DNA from: Megalonaias nervosa
Taxonomy: Eukaryota > Mollusca > Bivalvia > Unionida > Unionidae
Assembly: GCA_016617855.1 (NCBI GenBank)
Contig: JAECUM010003209.1
Location: forward strand, 113,634-177,633
Reading direction: 5' to 3'
Length of the DNA: 64,000 nucleotides
Below the pieces are notes generated by a model, which worked only from the letters and a program-made list of their open reading frames with translations, had not been told where the DNA came from and searched no databases. A program made the position numbers and the translations under genes. Shown piece by piece: positions 1 through 11,532 of this stretch (positions are counted from its first letter, which is position 1; the number at the start of each line of letters is the position of its first letter).

Positions 1-84
1 TAAAACATTTAAAATTTTAACATGATTAAACAAATTCCATTCTTTGAAGAAAAAAATTTAAAAAAATTAGGTTAGTACTCTCTG

Positions 85-850
85 TGCCATGGGCAGCAAT
101 TGGTTAACTCCAAGCTACAGGGACTCGTATCGTTGCTTACAATTTACCGTCATACATGTACTATATGATAACTACAAGGGAGAACACTTCTCTCCTTTCT
201 CGCGCGACCTATTTAAGAATAAACGCTGATATTTCAAGCTACATTTCGCGTAGTGTAATAAATTTGGTACCGATGTTTAGCTCAGGCATTCGACTTTGTA
301 TGCGCGACCGAAGTTTGGCTTACTATCATACCTTTAAGGAATGCCAGACCATTTTCCCACGGTACTGCCCGACATGGCCCTGATCGCATCCGTTTAATAT
401 GCAAGTGAAATCCCGCTGAATGGAATACTGTCCTCTCATTAGTTAAAAGAAAATGACGTCCTGCATTTGTTTATAACTTATTTTCAGTTGGCCAATGAGA
501 AGGGAGCATTCCATTCAGCTCGTTGTGCTTGCATATTAAGTGGGCGCGATCAGGGCCATGTCGGGCAGTACCGTGGGAAAATGGTCTGGCATTCCATAAA
601 GATATAATAGTAAGCCAAACTTCGGTTACGCATACAAAGTCGAATGCCTGAGCTAAACATCGGTACCAAATTTATTACACTACGCGAAATGTAGCTTGAA
701 ATATCAGCGTTTATTCTTAAATAGGTCGCGCGAGAAAGGAGAGAAGTGTTCTCCCTTGTAGTTATTATATAGTACATGTATGACAGGTAAATTGTAAGCA
801 ACGATACGAGCCCCTGTGCTCCAAGCCAAATGCCAGATGTCATCCGTTCT
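85..850. repeat. Long fold-back (palindromic) element
   Basis: Two arms of roughly 350 bases, about 90-445 and 488-845, are close reverse complements of each other around a ~40-base spacer. The two arms read as nearly the same 75-codon open frame on opposite strands, which is a by-product of the palindrome and not evidence of a gene. Such structures are typical of MITE or fold-back DNA transposons. No transposase is present. The outer ends are too diverged to fix a target-site duplication. Confidence 0.8.
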
Positions 851-904
851 CGCACAGGTGCTCTTGATGCTAAAAAAGCAATAAGCTGAAGGAAAAAAAA
901 AAAA

Positions 905-1073
905 TCATACCAAGTGACAAAATTAGCTCAGATTACCCTCATGACCCATCCTGACATAGGACCCTGTCTATTATACTAGACTATTGTTTTATAGTATGAT
1001 TATGATAGGGTCCTATGTCAGAATGGGTCATTGGGGTAATCTGAGGTAATTTTGTCACTCAGTATGATATTTT
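905..1073. repeat. Short palindromic MITE-like element
   Basis: Arms at about 906-976 and 1000-1072 are imperfect reverse complements (shared core GACAAAATTA, CTCAGATTACC, GACATAGGACCCT) around a ~20-base AT loop. It lies just inside the larger palindrome and is unrelated to it in sequence. It is non-coding and probably a non-autonomous DNA transposon. Confidence 0.75.
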
Positions 1074-2689
1074 CCCCATCAAATTATTGCAGTTTTTCAA
1101 CATCAAGCTTGCGTTCTTTTGTGATATGTAATTGAGATTCTCAGTGGTCAATTAAGCACTAATATCAGAGACAAAGCATATCTGTCTACACTGAATACAG
1201 GTTGACATCACCTGTTACAGTTTTTCTGTTGGAAAACAATTTTTATCACTTAGTCTGTAGACTTTACGTATAGCGTGTGCAGCTTTTTATAGTTTTTAAA
1301 TTACATGTTAATATATAACTTTATGTGATTTTGATTGGGCTTTTTAGCCCATGAAATTCTTGCACAGTATTTTCTTTACTGATTGGCTGCGATCATGGGA
1401 AAACTTTCTCCTCGCTCTTTGAAACTTTTTCTTTTTACTAATACTATAAATATTTTGGTGGCCATTTTTCGAATCGACTGACCAAAGTATTTGAGAAAAA
1501 AATGTCATGTCTTTCTACTTCTGGTGAATTTACCCCACTGGGGCTTGTTATATCATGAATTATCATGCACTGAAAAAAATGACATTAAACTACAAACAAC
1601 AACAACAACAAAAAATAAAATTAAGAGTATTTGTCCATTGATAGCATGCATGAGGGGAGGGGTGGGCGGTAATCCTGTGACAAGTAAACCGCCCTGTATA
1701 AAAAGTGGTTTTAATGTTAACCTCTGGAAGCAGATAAACTCACCTCTGTTCACAGAAGAATGTAAACATAAACCAGTCTCTCAACTGACAAAACGTTAGG
1801 CCAATAAAAAAAACAGTATTTTTATGTGGTAAAATAGCTCAAACAATCCAATGTCTTTTATGTGATGCAATTCCCACTGTCTCTAGTTCCAAATTAACCA
1901 ATGCAAATATCTGGTCACATATACATTACAGTAGATATGGAATTTCTTCATCCAGTAATAATCTTTTCACATTAATACCCAACAACTTCCATTACAGAAA
2001 GTGACATACCTTACTTATCGACATTGTTACATTGTTCGTCTAAACTCAATGAATCAAACTATGTGACATCACAAGGAACTTCCATACACATTCTGTGTTG
2101 AGAAATAATGCTCCGAGTCAATTGTTCCATTCATTCTGAAAGACAATTACTCTTTCAATTCTAATTTTGAAAGAAAATCTGTTTTTATATTGGTTTAAAA
2201 TCTGCCAAAAAAATTGACAATAATAATACAAATTGTGTAAAGTGGTTTACAAATGCCATTATCCAAATTTTCTGTGCAAAAGCAAAATTCATACTTTACC
2301 TCTAAATTTATTAAAATTGTGCTTAAATGTCTAAATAAATTACAAAGATGCCAGTAATAGGATACCTTTATTTATTATGGTAATGATGAAAATATATATA
2401 AATGTGTATGTTGTAACATTCTTTGACTTGGTTGGTTGGTTAGGCTTCAGTGACATATTCAGCACTTTATTGGCTATATCATGTCAAGAAAATGGGAACT
2501 AAGTTTCTTTCTGAGGATATGCAGAGGCAGCTGATCTGGACTGAACTGGGTGAATATAAAATCCATTGTGATATAGATGTCAGTTTGGTCTCCTATAATT
2601 TGCCAAGTTCTGTATTAGATCCCTAACCTAAACAGATGTCTATTCCAACATTAAGAGAAAACAACTTTATTCTTGCAATATATAGTTTT
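1074..2689. other. Non-coding AT-rich DNA
   Basis: Open frames here are short and show no recognisable protein. The ACOT8 first coding exon should lie in this direction but I could not find it. Nothing else is supportable. Confidence 0.5.
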
Positions 2690-3060
2690 TTCGATATTAA
2701 AATGATGCTGATTTAAGCCCCAAAATGGCTGCCTTGACTAACAAAAATGAAAATGTTTATATGGTTACTACTTCTAAATGTATGTTCTTATTAAGATGAG
2801 GTTTTCACTAAAATGCTATTATACCTGTAGCAATATGTACATGCAGCAGGTTTTGAATAACAATGGTGTTCATCAGAGCTCCAACATAGTATGATAGTAT
2901 ATGATAGTGACCATTTTGAAAATCTTACGACTGCTTCTCTTGTATGAATGTTGGCATTGACAAGGGATTTCATTTTAAAACACTTTGTTTTTTTACAATA
3001 TTTAATTGGTTCTAAGTGAAAATGTTGTAGATCTGACCACCAAAAGTATCCACACATTTG
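2690..3060 (+). repeat. Degenerate ~140-bp repeat units, family A
   Basis: Contains diverged copies of the unit arrayed at 13.2-14.1 and 20.4-21.2 kb. Shared landmarks are a 'ggttttcac' block, 'ttggttctaagtgaaaatg', 'gatctgaccacc' and 'tttgaaaatctta'. About two to three units are visible, in the same orientation as the later arrays. Non-coding. Confidence 0.5.
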
Positions 3061-6000
3061 TGAAAGAGTTTTGAAAACCAGATTTGAAAGGTCATTGCTT
3101 CACCAGGTATATAAATGCAGTGACTTTTACACGTACAAGTGAATTTTGCTTTGCAATTAACAAATTTATAGTCAGCACCCTGACATTGATTATAAGGTCA
3201 AATGTCCTGACTGTGGTTTTTAGCTGTACTGTCTTGTGAGCATAATTACACAAAGAAATAAGAATGGATCTTAATCAAAATCCAGGATGCAGATATATCC
3301 CATGAACAACTTGAATGATGCCACTTCAGTAACATCCTTTTCCCATAAATTAGTTTAAATAAAACCAAATATAGATCATGGATATATCTTGACTTTGATA
3401 CAAGTTGAATGAATTTCTATCCATGATATCAAATTCTTGATCAATGGCCCTGACAAAAAATTTGGTCTGCACTTAGGGGTATCTTGTGAACATGTTAAAT
3501 CAAATGGATAATGTTATGTATATTTCATGTATTTTGTTTGCTTGACCTATGTCCATGATTCAGAATAGAATTTTGGTGTGCACCTGGTCTTTGTCTTGTT
3601 TGTAAGCTATAAATAAGTTGTTTACTTGAGTCTGAGTTCAAGACCTAGCTCGATTATGACCTTAAGAGGTTGTAGAAATGAATTTGTTTACAGCTTGGGG
3701 TAATTTTCCATTAAGATAAAGTTTTTTTTAGAAAAGGTCATTGCAACATAGGTCAGGTGGGGATGTATATAAGGATGTTTGGATTGTCATTTCTTTACTG
3801 TAAAGTCTCTAACTGGTTTTTCATTTTTTTATTGTAATGTCTTTGACCGGTTTGTCATTTCTTACTGTTATGTCTTTGCCTGATTTCTTTACTGTAATGC
3901 CTTTGGCTGGCTATTCTTGATTATCTTGATCCGTTTCTGATGGCTTGTTGACTTTCAGTGCTAAGATATCCTGTGATGTTATCATAATGTTTAACATAAC
4001 CATCATGGAAGTGTAAGTTAAGACTAAAAGAAGCTCAATAATGAAATTAAATAGAGACAAAACAATTATTTTTCTTTCTTTTTGAAGAATAGAATGTGAG
4101 TAATGTTAATCATTGTAAAGATTGACATAAAGAAAGGAAATCCCAGTGAGATGTTTTAGTATGTTTTGTGCATGTCAATGCAAGTTTCCTTGTCACAGCT
4201 TATAACAAGACAAATAATGCAACTCCAGCCAAGGTGGAGAAATTCACAGGAAGCACTTATTGAGAGGTAAATAAATATATGATCAACATGAACTGTTTTC
4301 TATATTTAGATATAAACATGAAAACACTTTTATATCCCAGTAGTATCTTACTTTCTTAATAAATACTAGTAGGCATCATCCTTACATGGCAATTTAATGT
4401 CACAACATAAATGCAGCAAAACCTCAACCACAACAAAGTGATCTGTCTATATATCTATTTTTTATCTAGTGATAAAAGAATTAATAATCATAAACAACAC
4501 ATGACTGTATACCCTTTTGAAAAAAGAAATCTCATTTAACTTTGAATGAACAATAACACTAGAATGTATCCAATTCAATGCAAAAGCAGTGATGTAATAA
4601 ACAATGTGTTCACTGGTACATATGTAATGTTTACTGAAACGCCTTCTAATACTTCATTAATAATTTTTGCAAAATCATTTATTATGAAATTAAAAGAAAT
4701 TTATAAAGGAAAATGAACAACTCGATTATAAAATGCTTTTTATTCCCAATTATTCTCAACACAATTATAAAATGAATATTGAACAGTGTTACCTGCCCCC
4801 CCCATCCTACTTTTTCCTGTCTGTTAATCTCCATTCCTTTCTTAGTTTATCAAAGGTCCCTCAGTAAGTCATGCCCTCAGTTATATAATGACTAATATTT
4901 TTTGGACCCTGTTGTGGATGACTTGTCGAGAAGAGGTTGTTATGATATATTTCGGTACTGCTAATCACATACTATTTTTTATATTAAGTCCTAAAGACAA
5001 CAAATTTTGTTATATGGTTGATACATATAAAAAGGATATTAGTTTTTTAAATTATGGATGCTGGAACATTTACAAGATTTCTTGCCTGTGTTAAATTATG
5101 AATTCTAGTTGCTGCTACTTCACTTTTTATAAAGCAAGAACTTTTTTCACAATATTTGTTTACCTTCTTACGACATATTCAGTACATTTTTTTTTTGTGG
5201 AGAAATCTCAGCAGAGAATTCATTTATCACAGATCTTTAAAAAAAAAATAAAATGTTCTACACTATATATGCATGTATTTCCTTAGAGGATGACAAATAA
5301 ATATCTCTAACAATTTAAGATGCCATTAAACTAAATCCATAGGTTTAAAATATTATGACAATGTCAAGTTCAAGCACAGTAAATTATAATAAGCAAAACT
5401 TTTTAAAAAAATACATTTACATCTTGGTGCCAGAGTTCAGAAATGTCTATTAAAATGCACTCGTCGTAAATAAATAAACTTAACATATAACAAACTAAAA
5501 AATGAACAACTAAACTGACTTGGTATCAGAAACCTTTCTCAAAACAGGCAAACAACAACAAATAAAAAATTAAAACCAAATTAACAACTGGAGATGCCGA
5601 TAAGGGTATATGTCACTCAGTTATGAGCAACTACCAAGGGAATATGGAAGAAGGAAACCTGACTGACAGGGTAATTTCCTGAAGGGAGAGGAGTATTGAT
5701 CCAGAAACCCTAGGACAAAAACTTGGAAAACAGGAGATAAAGGGAGAAAGAAACCCCCCCCAAAAAACTGAAATATAAAATTCAAAATCCAAAGCTTAAA
5801 GTTATCATAATATCAAAACTAATATTCTTAGATATATTCTTAAAAAGAACACAAATAAAAGATCTAAATCCAATAATTAAAGATCTAAATGGTATAATTA
5901 AAGATCTAAATGGTATAATTAAAGTTTAGAGATTACTAAAAAAAACACTTATGATAATTTTACAATAAATGCAGAAGTTTTGTTTTTTCCTTTGGCAGTA

Positions 6001-6482
6001 GAAAATAAACCTTCAGTTATATAGAACAGTTTGAGGGGTTATCTGAAATGACCTAACCAGCCATATATGTTTGGAAGGGCTTAGAGCTGTCCACAAAAAG
6101 ATTGAAACTAGGCAATTTTCCTTATATATCAAGCAACAGATCCCCATTTTCAATGAGACCATAAATCTTAGGAATGCTGTATACACATTTTTTGGACCCC
6201 ACTACATGCAGGGGTGCATTTTGTTTTTTATTCTTGGTATCCATACTTCCATCTATCCATTCAAAGCAGCTGGTTTGCTCCAATCCTCCAGTTGTCAAAA
6301 GCATGTAGTCTATGTTTAGACCTCACAGTCATTTCCTATTTGAAAATCATTTATCTATCTTCTTTTTTCAAAATTATACAAAGAGGGCCAGTAATCAAAC
6401 TGTTTTATTTTTATTTTCCAGTATAAAAAGGAATTTGTTTTCAGATCAGATTGTTTAACCAATTAAATGGTTTTACTTGCAG
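3061..6482. other. Non-coding AT-rich DNA upstream of the ACOT8 exon
   Basis: No convincing coding exon or RNA gene was seen. It holds homopolymer runs (for example C-rich at ~4794-4804) and a short tandem repeat near 5.86-5.93 kb. It is probably ACOT8 intron sequence, since the exon at 6483 opens with a splice acceptor. Confidence 0.5.
5857..5925. repeat. Tandem repeat, ~21-bp unit
   Basis: About three copies of a unit built around AAAGATCTAAATGGTATAATT are in direct tandem; the first is diverged. Non-coding. Confidence 0.75.
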
Positions 6483-6628
6483 AGCTAATGAAAAAAACTT
6501 GTGGCGGCATCCCTTAGGTCGTTTTGTATTTGGAGGTCAGGTGGTTGGCCAGGCACTTGTGGCAGCATGTGAAACTGTTACAGATGATCAACACATACAC
6601 AGTCTTCATTGCTACTTCTTACAGGGAG
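6483..6628 (+). CDS. Acyl-CoA thioesterase 8, internal exon (N-terminal hotdog domain)
   Basis: Part of a peroxisomal acyl-CoA thioesterase, which hydrolyses fatty acyl-CoA and bile-acid CoA esters to free acid and CoA. The frame encodes LWRHPLGRFVFGGQ followed by VVGQALVAACETVTDDQHIH and SLHCYFLQGG. This matches the start of the first hotdog fold of ACOT8/TesB proteins (FGGQ.VGQALVAA, HSLHCYF). I placed the acceptor at TTTACTTGCAG (6472-6482) because it gives the expected N-terminal spacing; an alternative AG at 6443-6444 also keeps the frame open. The donor GTAAAT follows 6628, and the exon ends one base into a Gly codon, in phase with the exon at 11307. The first coding exon (about 30-40 residues) is missing. 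Confidence 0.9.
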
Positions 6629-7789
6629 GTAAATATATCATGAAAACTTTAAGACAAACATTAAAAATATTAGATCATTTACATTTATGCTTTTGCTTGA
6701 TCAGTCATTTCCATCTGTGACTGCATCTGTCAGTCAGTTTTTCAGAAAGTGTTATATGTGGAATATTTTGTTTGAAAATGCACCTTCTTCTATAATTTCA
6801 AAATAGCTTGAATTATTTATTGAGATAACCTTTGTTTTATTTAGAGCCATTTGTAAGAACATATGAATTAGTCAATGAATTTTAATAGCAGCAACAATTT
6901 ACCTGTCACTATTGTGCAGCTTTACTTATTCAGCTCACAAAATCTTATCCATTTGCTGTGACTACAACTACATCCTCCCACAGAGTTGAGAATTGTCAAT
7001 AAGACATGGTACACTTATGTACCTTGCATGTGCCTGTGGAGAACAGTGATCTTTTTCAAGGAATGTTGATGGTTGTGATGCAAATAATATGACAGAAAAT
7101 CATTGGTTGTTGTGAGTTTAAACCATATTACATTCTCCCTTCAGCAGTGTTTCATCTGTGGATACATTCATCTGTTTTTATGCCAGTAACCCTAGCCTAT
7201 TTTCACTAATTAGTTCTGGAAAGGTCCTCTTGGATTACCACATTGTTTTCCACCCTTTAGTGCTTAGGGCACATCCCTCTTATTTTCAAGATACAACTAG
7301 TTCACGAGTAAGTCTTATGTGTTAAGTTATATGCCACAGAGCTCCTACCACAATAGGAATTGAAATTTCTCTTAATGAAATAAATTAATTAAACATCAAT
7401 TTGGTGTTTCTTCACCATTGTATTTTATTGTTTGTGTTCTGCATTGCTCATAGAGGACAATAACTGATTATCTTCCTTATTGAAAAAGAATAGGAGAGTG
7501 AGAAGACAGGAAATTCCTAATGAAGGAATCATTGTTTACCATGTGCAAATACACTCAAATGTATATAGCATGCAGTACATATGAACATGCAAATTTCATG
7601 TGTGAAAATTATCAAATAGTGTTACTATTATTGCTCTCTCTCAGATAACTTTTATTTCAAAGAACAACCTTGGGATACTCACTCAGAATGTCTTGCATAT
7701 TCAAAGTGCACACATAAGAATTATTGTACATTTTGCACCACATGAACTAAATGAATTCTGGTATCTAACTGATTCCATATGTACATATA
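6629..7789. other. ACOT8 intron, no gene seen
   Basis: AT-rich intron DNA before the DIRS-like remnant. No recognisable exon, RNA or repeat beyond short homopolymers. Confidence 0.5.
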
Positions 7790-9250
7790 GAGGACAGAAG
7801 AAACATCAATCCTCCTCATCATTAGAATTGTCAGGTTTTTCTTTTGCAGAACTGCAAGAAGAAGCCCCCCCCCCCCGTAAGAATACTAGTTTTTCAGTTT
7901 GGAAGAACGTAGGTCCCAGGAGCCAATGGAACCAGTCTCTTCAGAGATAGTTAAGATAGTCTGGACTTCATCCTGGAACATCTAGAACATGTAGAGCCCC
8001 TACTCATCATGATGAACAAGTACAAGTAATGGTACAGAGTACTGCTATTTCAGTTCCTCTGAAGGACATAGTGATGCCCAGACACTATCCTACTCAGGGC
8101 ATTCTAGATGCTGTGTTATTTATCCTCATTGACTCCAATGATTTTGAGATGCTTTCTGTAATGACCAACAGCTCAGTTGGATGAAGAAGAGTAGATCTGG
8201 TCTTTTGATGAGGCAGTAAATGAAGGTTATTGCTGTCTACCCATGGACTTGGGCCCAAAACCATCTGGTGAACAGCTCAGTAAGATCCTTTCCATTCTGG
8301 AACAGATCTCTGGGACTCAACCACAGCCAGATCTTACGAGGAAATATCACAAAGGTTCTCTACAGACCAAGACATCGTTCAGTGTATAGAAGGTGGTTTG
8401 TTCTTCCCTCAACCTTGAAACCTATGGTCTCTGTCTCTAGTCACTAGGTACATTCCCTGAATTGCCCTGTTAAACCTCCCCAGCTGGATGCAGTTGTGTC
8501 CCTAGTAGGTATTACAACTGGAGCCGAGGCATGCCTTCCAGTTAAAACAATTAAGTCACTAATCACAAAGTCTGTCTGCTGGTCACCATAGCTTGCAATA
8601 CTGACCTCTTCACTGCTTCTTTCTTATGTTGAAGGAGGCTGCTCTGAACCCAGCCGCATTAGAACAGATGCTGAAAGCTGTGGCCAAGACATCCCAGCAT
8701 TGACTTTCTGTCACAATGGCTTTATTGGCAGAACTTCTGCCCATCTGCCATGACATTGTACTGGACTCGCGGCAAGTCTTATTTAGCCAAAATAAAGACC
8801 TTCTAAGGGCTGCTCTATCAGAAGCTAAGACCCTCTTCGAAGGACTCATACCCACCATGGCTTCACAAGATTTGATCATCAACATAGATCTTTCACAACC
8901 ATTCCTATGCCCATTGCAATCAGCCAGGAAGCATACCAATGCAAACCCTCTAAATTCTTCAACAAAAATGCAGCCCATCAAATGCACAACTTCAGATGAA
9001 ACCTCTTCATCAGCTGGGACCTCAGTGTGGATGTCACCAAAGAACCTCTATGAGGAAGTTCTCAAACCTGCCTTCCTTTTTCAGAGGTGGCAGCCATATG
9101 GACTACCACCCTCTCTTGCTTGCTTGCCTCTTTTTGGAGGCTTGGGCAAGCATCATGGATGATAGGATGATCCTTTCATTTGTGAGCAATGCTTACCAAC
9201 TTTATTTTCTGGAACAACCCCCTCTATCATGGATTCCATGTTATTTAACC
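7790..9250 (+). pseudogene. DIRS1-like gag remnant
   Basis: Fragments across frames resemble DIRS1 gag. One is SFDEAVNEGYCCLP near 8196-8237, close to the W-DEAI-EVY-LLP motif I associate with these gags. Another is an open stretch at 8716-9162 beginning MALLAELLPICHDIVLDSRQ. Stops and shifts occur throughout. A run of C at 7867-7876 may be part of the decay. Confidence 0.5.
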
Positions 9251-9254
9251 AGTC

Positions 9255-9700
9255 CATTTGGGTGAAATTAAGGGAAGAGGTGCACACCCTTTGGCAGAAA
9301 GGGGCAATCAAGAGGGTCCTGAATGATCAGTCTCCTGCATTTTAATCCCAAATCTTTCTGGTCACCAAGAACAGCAGGAAATGTTATATATTATCAATCT
9401 CTCCTGTTAAATTGGCTTCTTCTTGAGGAGTATTTCAACATGGAGACACATCCTCAATCCAGAACACAATGTTTCCATCAGATTGAGCAGTCTCCATTGA
9501 CCTTCAAGGACTTATTTGCCCTTCCCAATTTTTCCTCCACATAAAAAATACCTGTTGTTTTGCTTGTACCAGGAAGTGTGTCAATTCGATGTTCTTCCAT
9601 TCAGAATAGATTCTGTACCCAGAGTCTTCAAACAATTTATGAAAGTAGTAGGATCCTATATCTGATTACTGGGAACCCCAATTCTCCAATATTTCAATAA
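9255..9700 (+). pseudogene. DIRS1-like reverse transcriptase remnant
   Basis: The first part encodes LREEVHTLWQKGAIKRVLND and then a stretch like the SP.F.S..FLV.K RT entry. Further on SVPRVFKQFMKVV matches the (S)APRVFTK RT segment of DIRS and Ngaro elements. In-frame stops and shifts separate the blocks, and the catalytic YxDD box is not recognisable. Confidence 0.6.
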
Positions 9701-9714
9701 CTGTGAATCGCTTA

Positions 9715-10270
9715 GTAAGGCTTCCTTTCAGGACCTCAAACTCAAGACTGCATTTTTACTTGCTTTAGCATATGTGAGTAGATGCAGTGAGATTCATGTA
9801 TTGTCTGTTGACAAGGGCTATCTCTGGTTTATTTGCAATTATGATACCATATTCTCCCTTTTGACAGACTGGACTTTTAGCCAAAAAGTCAGTTACCTTC
9901 CATAGCTCCATAATGTATAGAGATTCCCAATCACAGTTCAATCTGTGCTGGAGGTGATCAGGATAGGCATTTATGCTTCACTTTGGCACTATTTTTAAAT
10001 GTTTTAAAATTAATTGAAAGGGTAGGAAATGTCTTTTTCTTCCTCTTAAGGGCCCTGTTGATATTTTGGCCTCCACTATCTCACAGTGGATTATCAACAT
10101 AATCAAAAGAGCTTATCATTTCCTTACAGATGGAAACATTTCTTTTATGAAACTAAAACCCTGTGAGGTTTGAGGTGTCATTGTTAATTGGGCCAATATA
10201 AGTCACTCTTTTTCAAAGGATATCATGAAGGTAGCTTATTGGTAAACCAATACTACCTTCTCTTCCTTAT
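9715..10270 (+). pseudogene. DIRS1-like tyrosine recombinase remnant
   Basis: One frame reads SLSKASFQDLKLKTAFLLAL followed by AYVSRCSEIHVL, matching the N-terminal core of DIRS YR proteins (LTLKTVFLLALASA-RRSELHAL), including the box-I arginine. Later blocks resemble T-S-WI--IIK-AY and the box-II region, where a stop replaces the expected HxxR. It is therefore inactive. Confidence 0.65.
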
Positions 10271-10300
10271 GTCTCCATTAATTAGTATGCAAGGAGCAGA

Positions 10301-11306
10301 CATTTTTTTTTCTGGGACCCATAGTTGCAGTACAAATGGCTGAGAGGGACCCTAACAATTTGTATAGTGGTGAGTGCATTGAATTTTCTGTTTTTGATAC
10401 GCAGCCTACCCACCTATCTAAACAGCCTATCCATTTAAAGAATTTTCTACCCGCACAATAGTGAAGAGTAAGTTATTGCTGCTATTAAAATGTAGGGCTT
10501 TTTTTGGGAGGGAGGGAGGTAAAACTAATGAAAAAAGTGCAAATAAGTAATACTTACCTATCACTATTGTCCATTGCCCCCCCCCCCCCTTCAGATGTCC
10601 TGGCATGTCTTCCATGAAAATAATGACTGGTCTGTGCAGGCACATGTGAGGTGCAAGAGTGAACCTTGCCTCACTGACAGTTCTCCACTCTGTGGATGAG
10701 ATTTTTCAACACCAAAAAACTGTGTAACAGTGGTGAGTAGGTATTGTGTAATTTAAAAATTTTTTCCCACACTCAAAAAATAATAATCTCACATTATCAT
10801 GTTACACTGTTATGTAATTAATATGGAAAGTAACTGTTTTGAAAAACAGAAAGGGCTGACTTAAAACAAAGACAAAAAAATAATTGTATAGATTGAGATT
10901 CAGTACTGTAGAAAAATGGAATTTCCTGAACTAAAAATTTGTTTCACTTCTCAGCAGTGTGGAACTGTCATGACAAATTTATAAACATGTTCTCTGTGCT
11001 CCAATAATGAACTGTTTAACAACTTCTAGACTACCATTGAAGTGTACCCTTCATCTATGCTCAGTATCACTTGGATGCTTGATGGCATCATAGTTATTTT
11101 GAACCAAATCACTTATGTGACATCATTAGGGGAACATTTTCCCATCATTCTTAGGCAATGTATTAATGGTCCATTAATTAAATATGCACTGTCTTGCTAA
11201 TTTTATTAATCTAATTCCTGGAAAACTGTAAGAAAAAGATTATTTTAAAAATCAAAGCATTCACTACAAAATCATGTCAAATCATTGACACTACCAGTAC
11301 TTCTAG
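10301..11306. other. ACOT8 intron, no gene seen
   Basis: Non-coding. Contains a C-run at ~10577-10588 and AT-rich DNA. The 3' end holds the polypyrimidine/AG acceptor (TTCTAG) for the exon at 11307. Confidence 0.5.
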
Positions 11307-11532
11307 GTAATTCTCAAAAGCCAGTCCTGTATATGGTTGACAGGACTCGTGATGGAAAGACTTTCTCCAATCGCTCTGTAAAGGCCACCCAGATGGGAAT
11401 TACCATTTTCACCATGCAGGCATCCTTTAAACTGGATGAGGCACAGGTCTACAAATATCAAATGCAGATGCCAAAGGTTACAGGACCTGAGGAATTAATG
11501 GACACCACAGAAGTGTTGCAGTTGCAGTTAAA
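11307..11532 (+). CDS. Acyl-CoA thioesterase 8, internal exon
   Basis: Continues the ACOT8 frame: the split Gly codon from 6628 is completed here and followed by NSQKPVLYMVDRTRDGKTFS and NRSVKATQMG, then TIFTMQASFK. These correspond to the conserved P.LY.V.RTR.G.SF..R.VKA.Q.G and IF..QASF blocks of ACOT8/TesB. The exon ends in the linker between the two hotdog domains (VTGPEELMDT). Acceptor TTCTAG precedes 11307 and donor GTGAGC follows 11532. The exon ends after two bases of a codon, in phase with the exon at 16576. Confidence 0.93.

Larger units (their letters stand above)
7790..10300 (+). mobile_element. Degenerate DIRS1-like tyrosine-recombinase retroelement
   Basis: A decayed element on the same strand as ACOT8, inside its intron. 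In order it shows gag-like sequence, reverse-transcriptase remnants and a tyrosine-recombinase remnant, which is the DIRS1 order (gag, RT/RH, YR). All parts carry several stops and frameshifts, so it is dead. No split direct repeats or LTRs could be recognised, so the boundaries are approximate. Confidence 0.7.

Noticed and set aside
156..855. Two near-identical 75-101-codon ORFs on opposite strands
   Set aside because: They are the two arms of one palindrome; no protein family, and the frame is a by-product of the inverted repeat.
1441..1800. Possible ACOT8 first exon/5'-UTR
   Set aside because: No block resembling the L.LE.ID.NL(F/Y)R start of the protein was found, so the exon was left unassigned.
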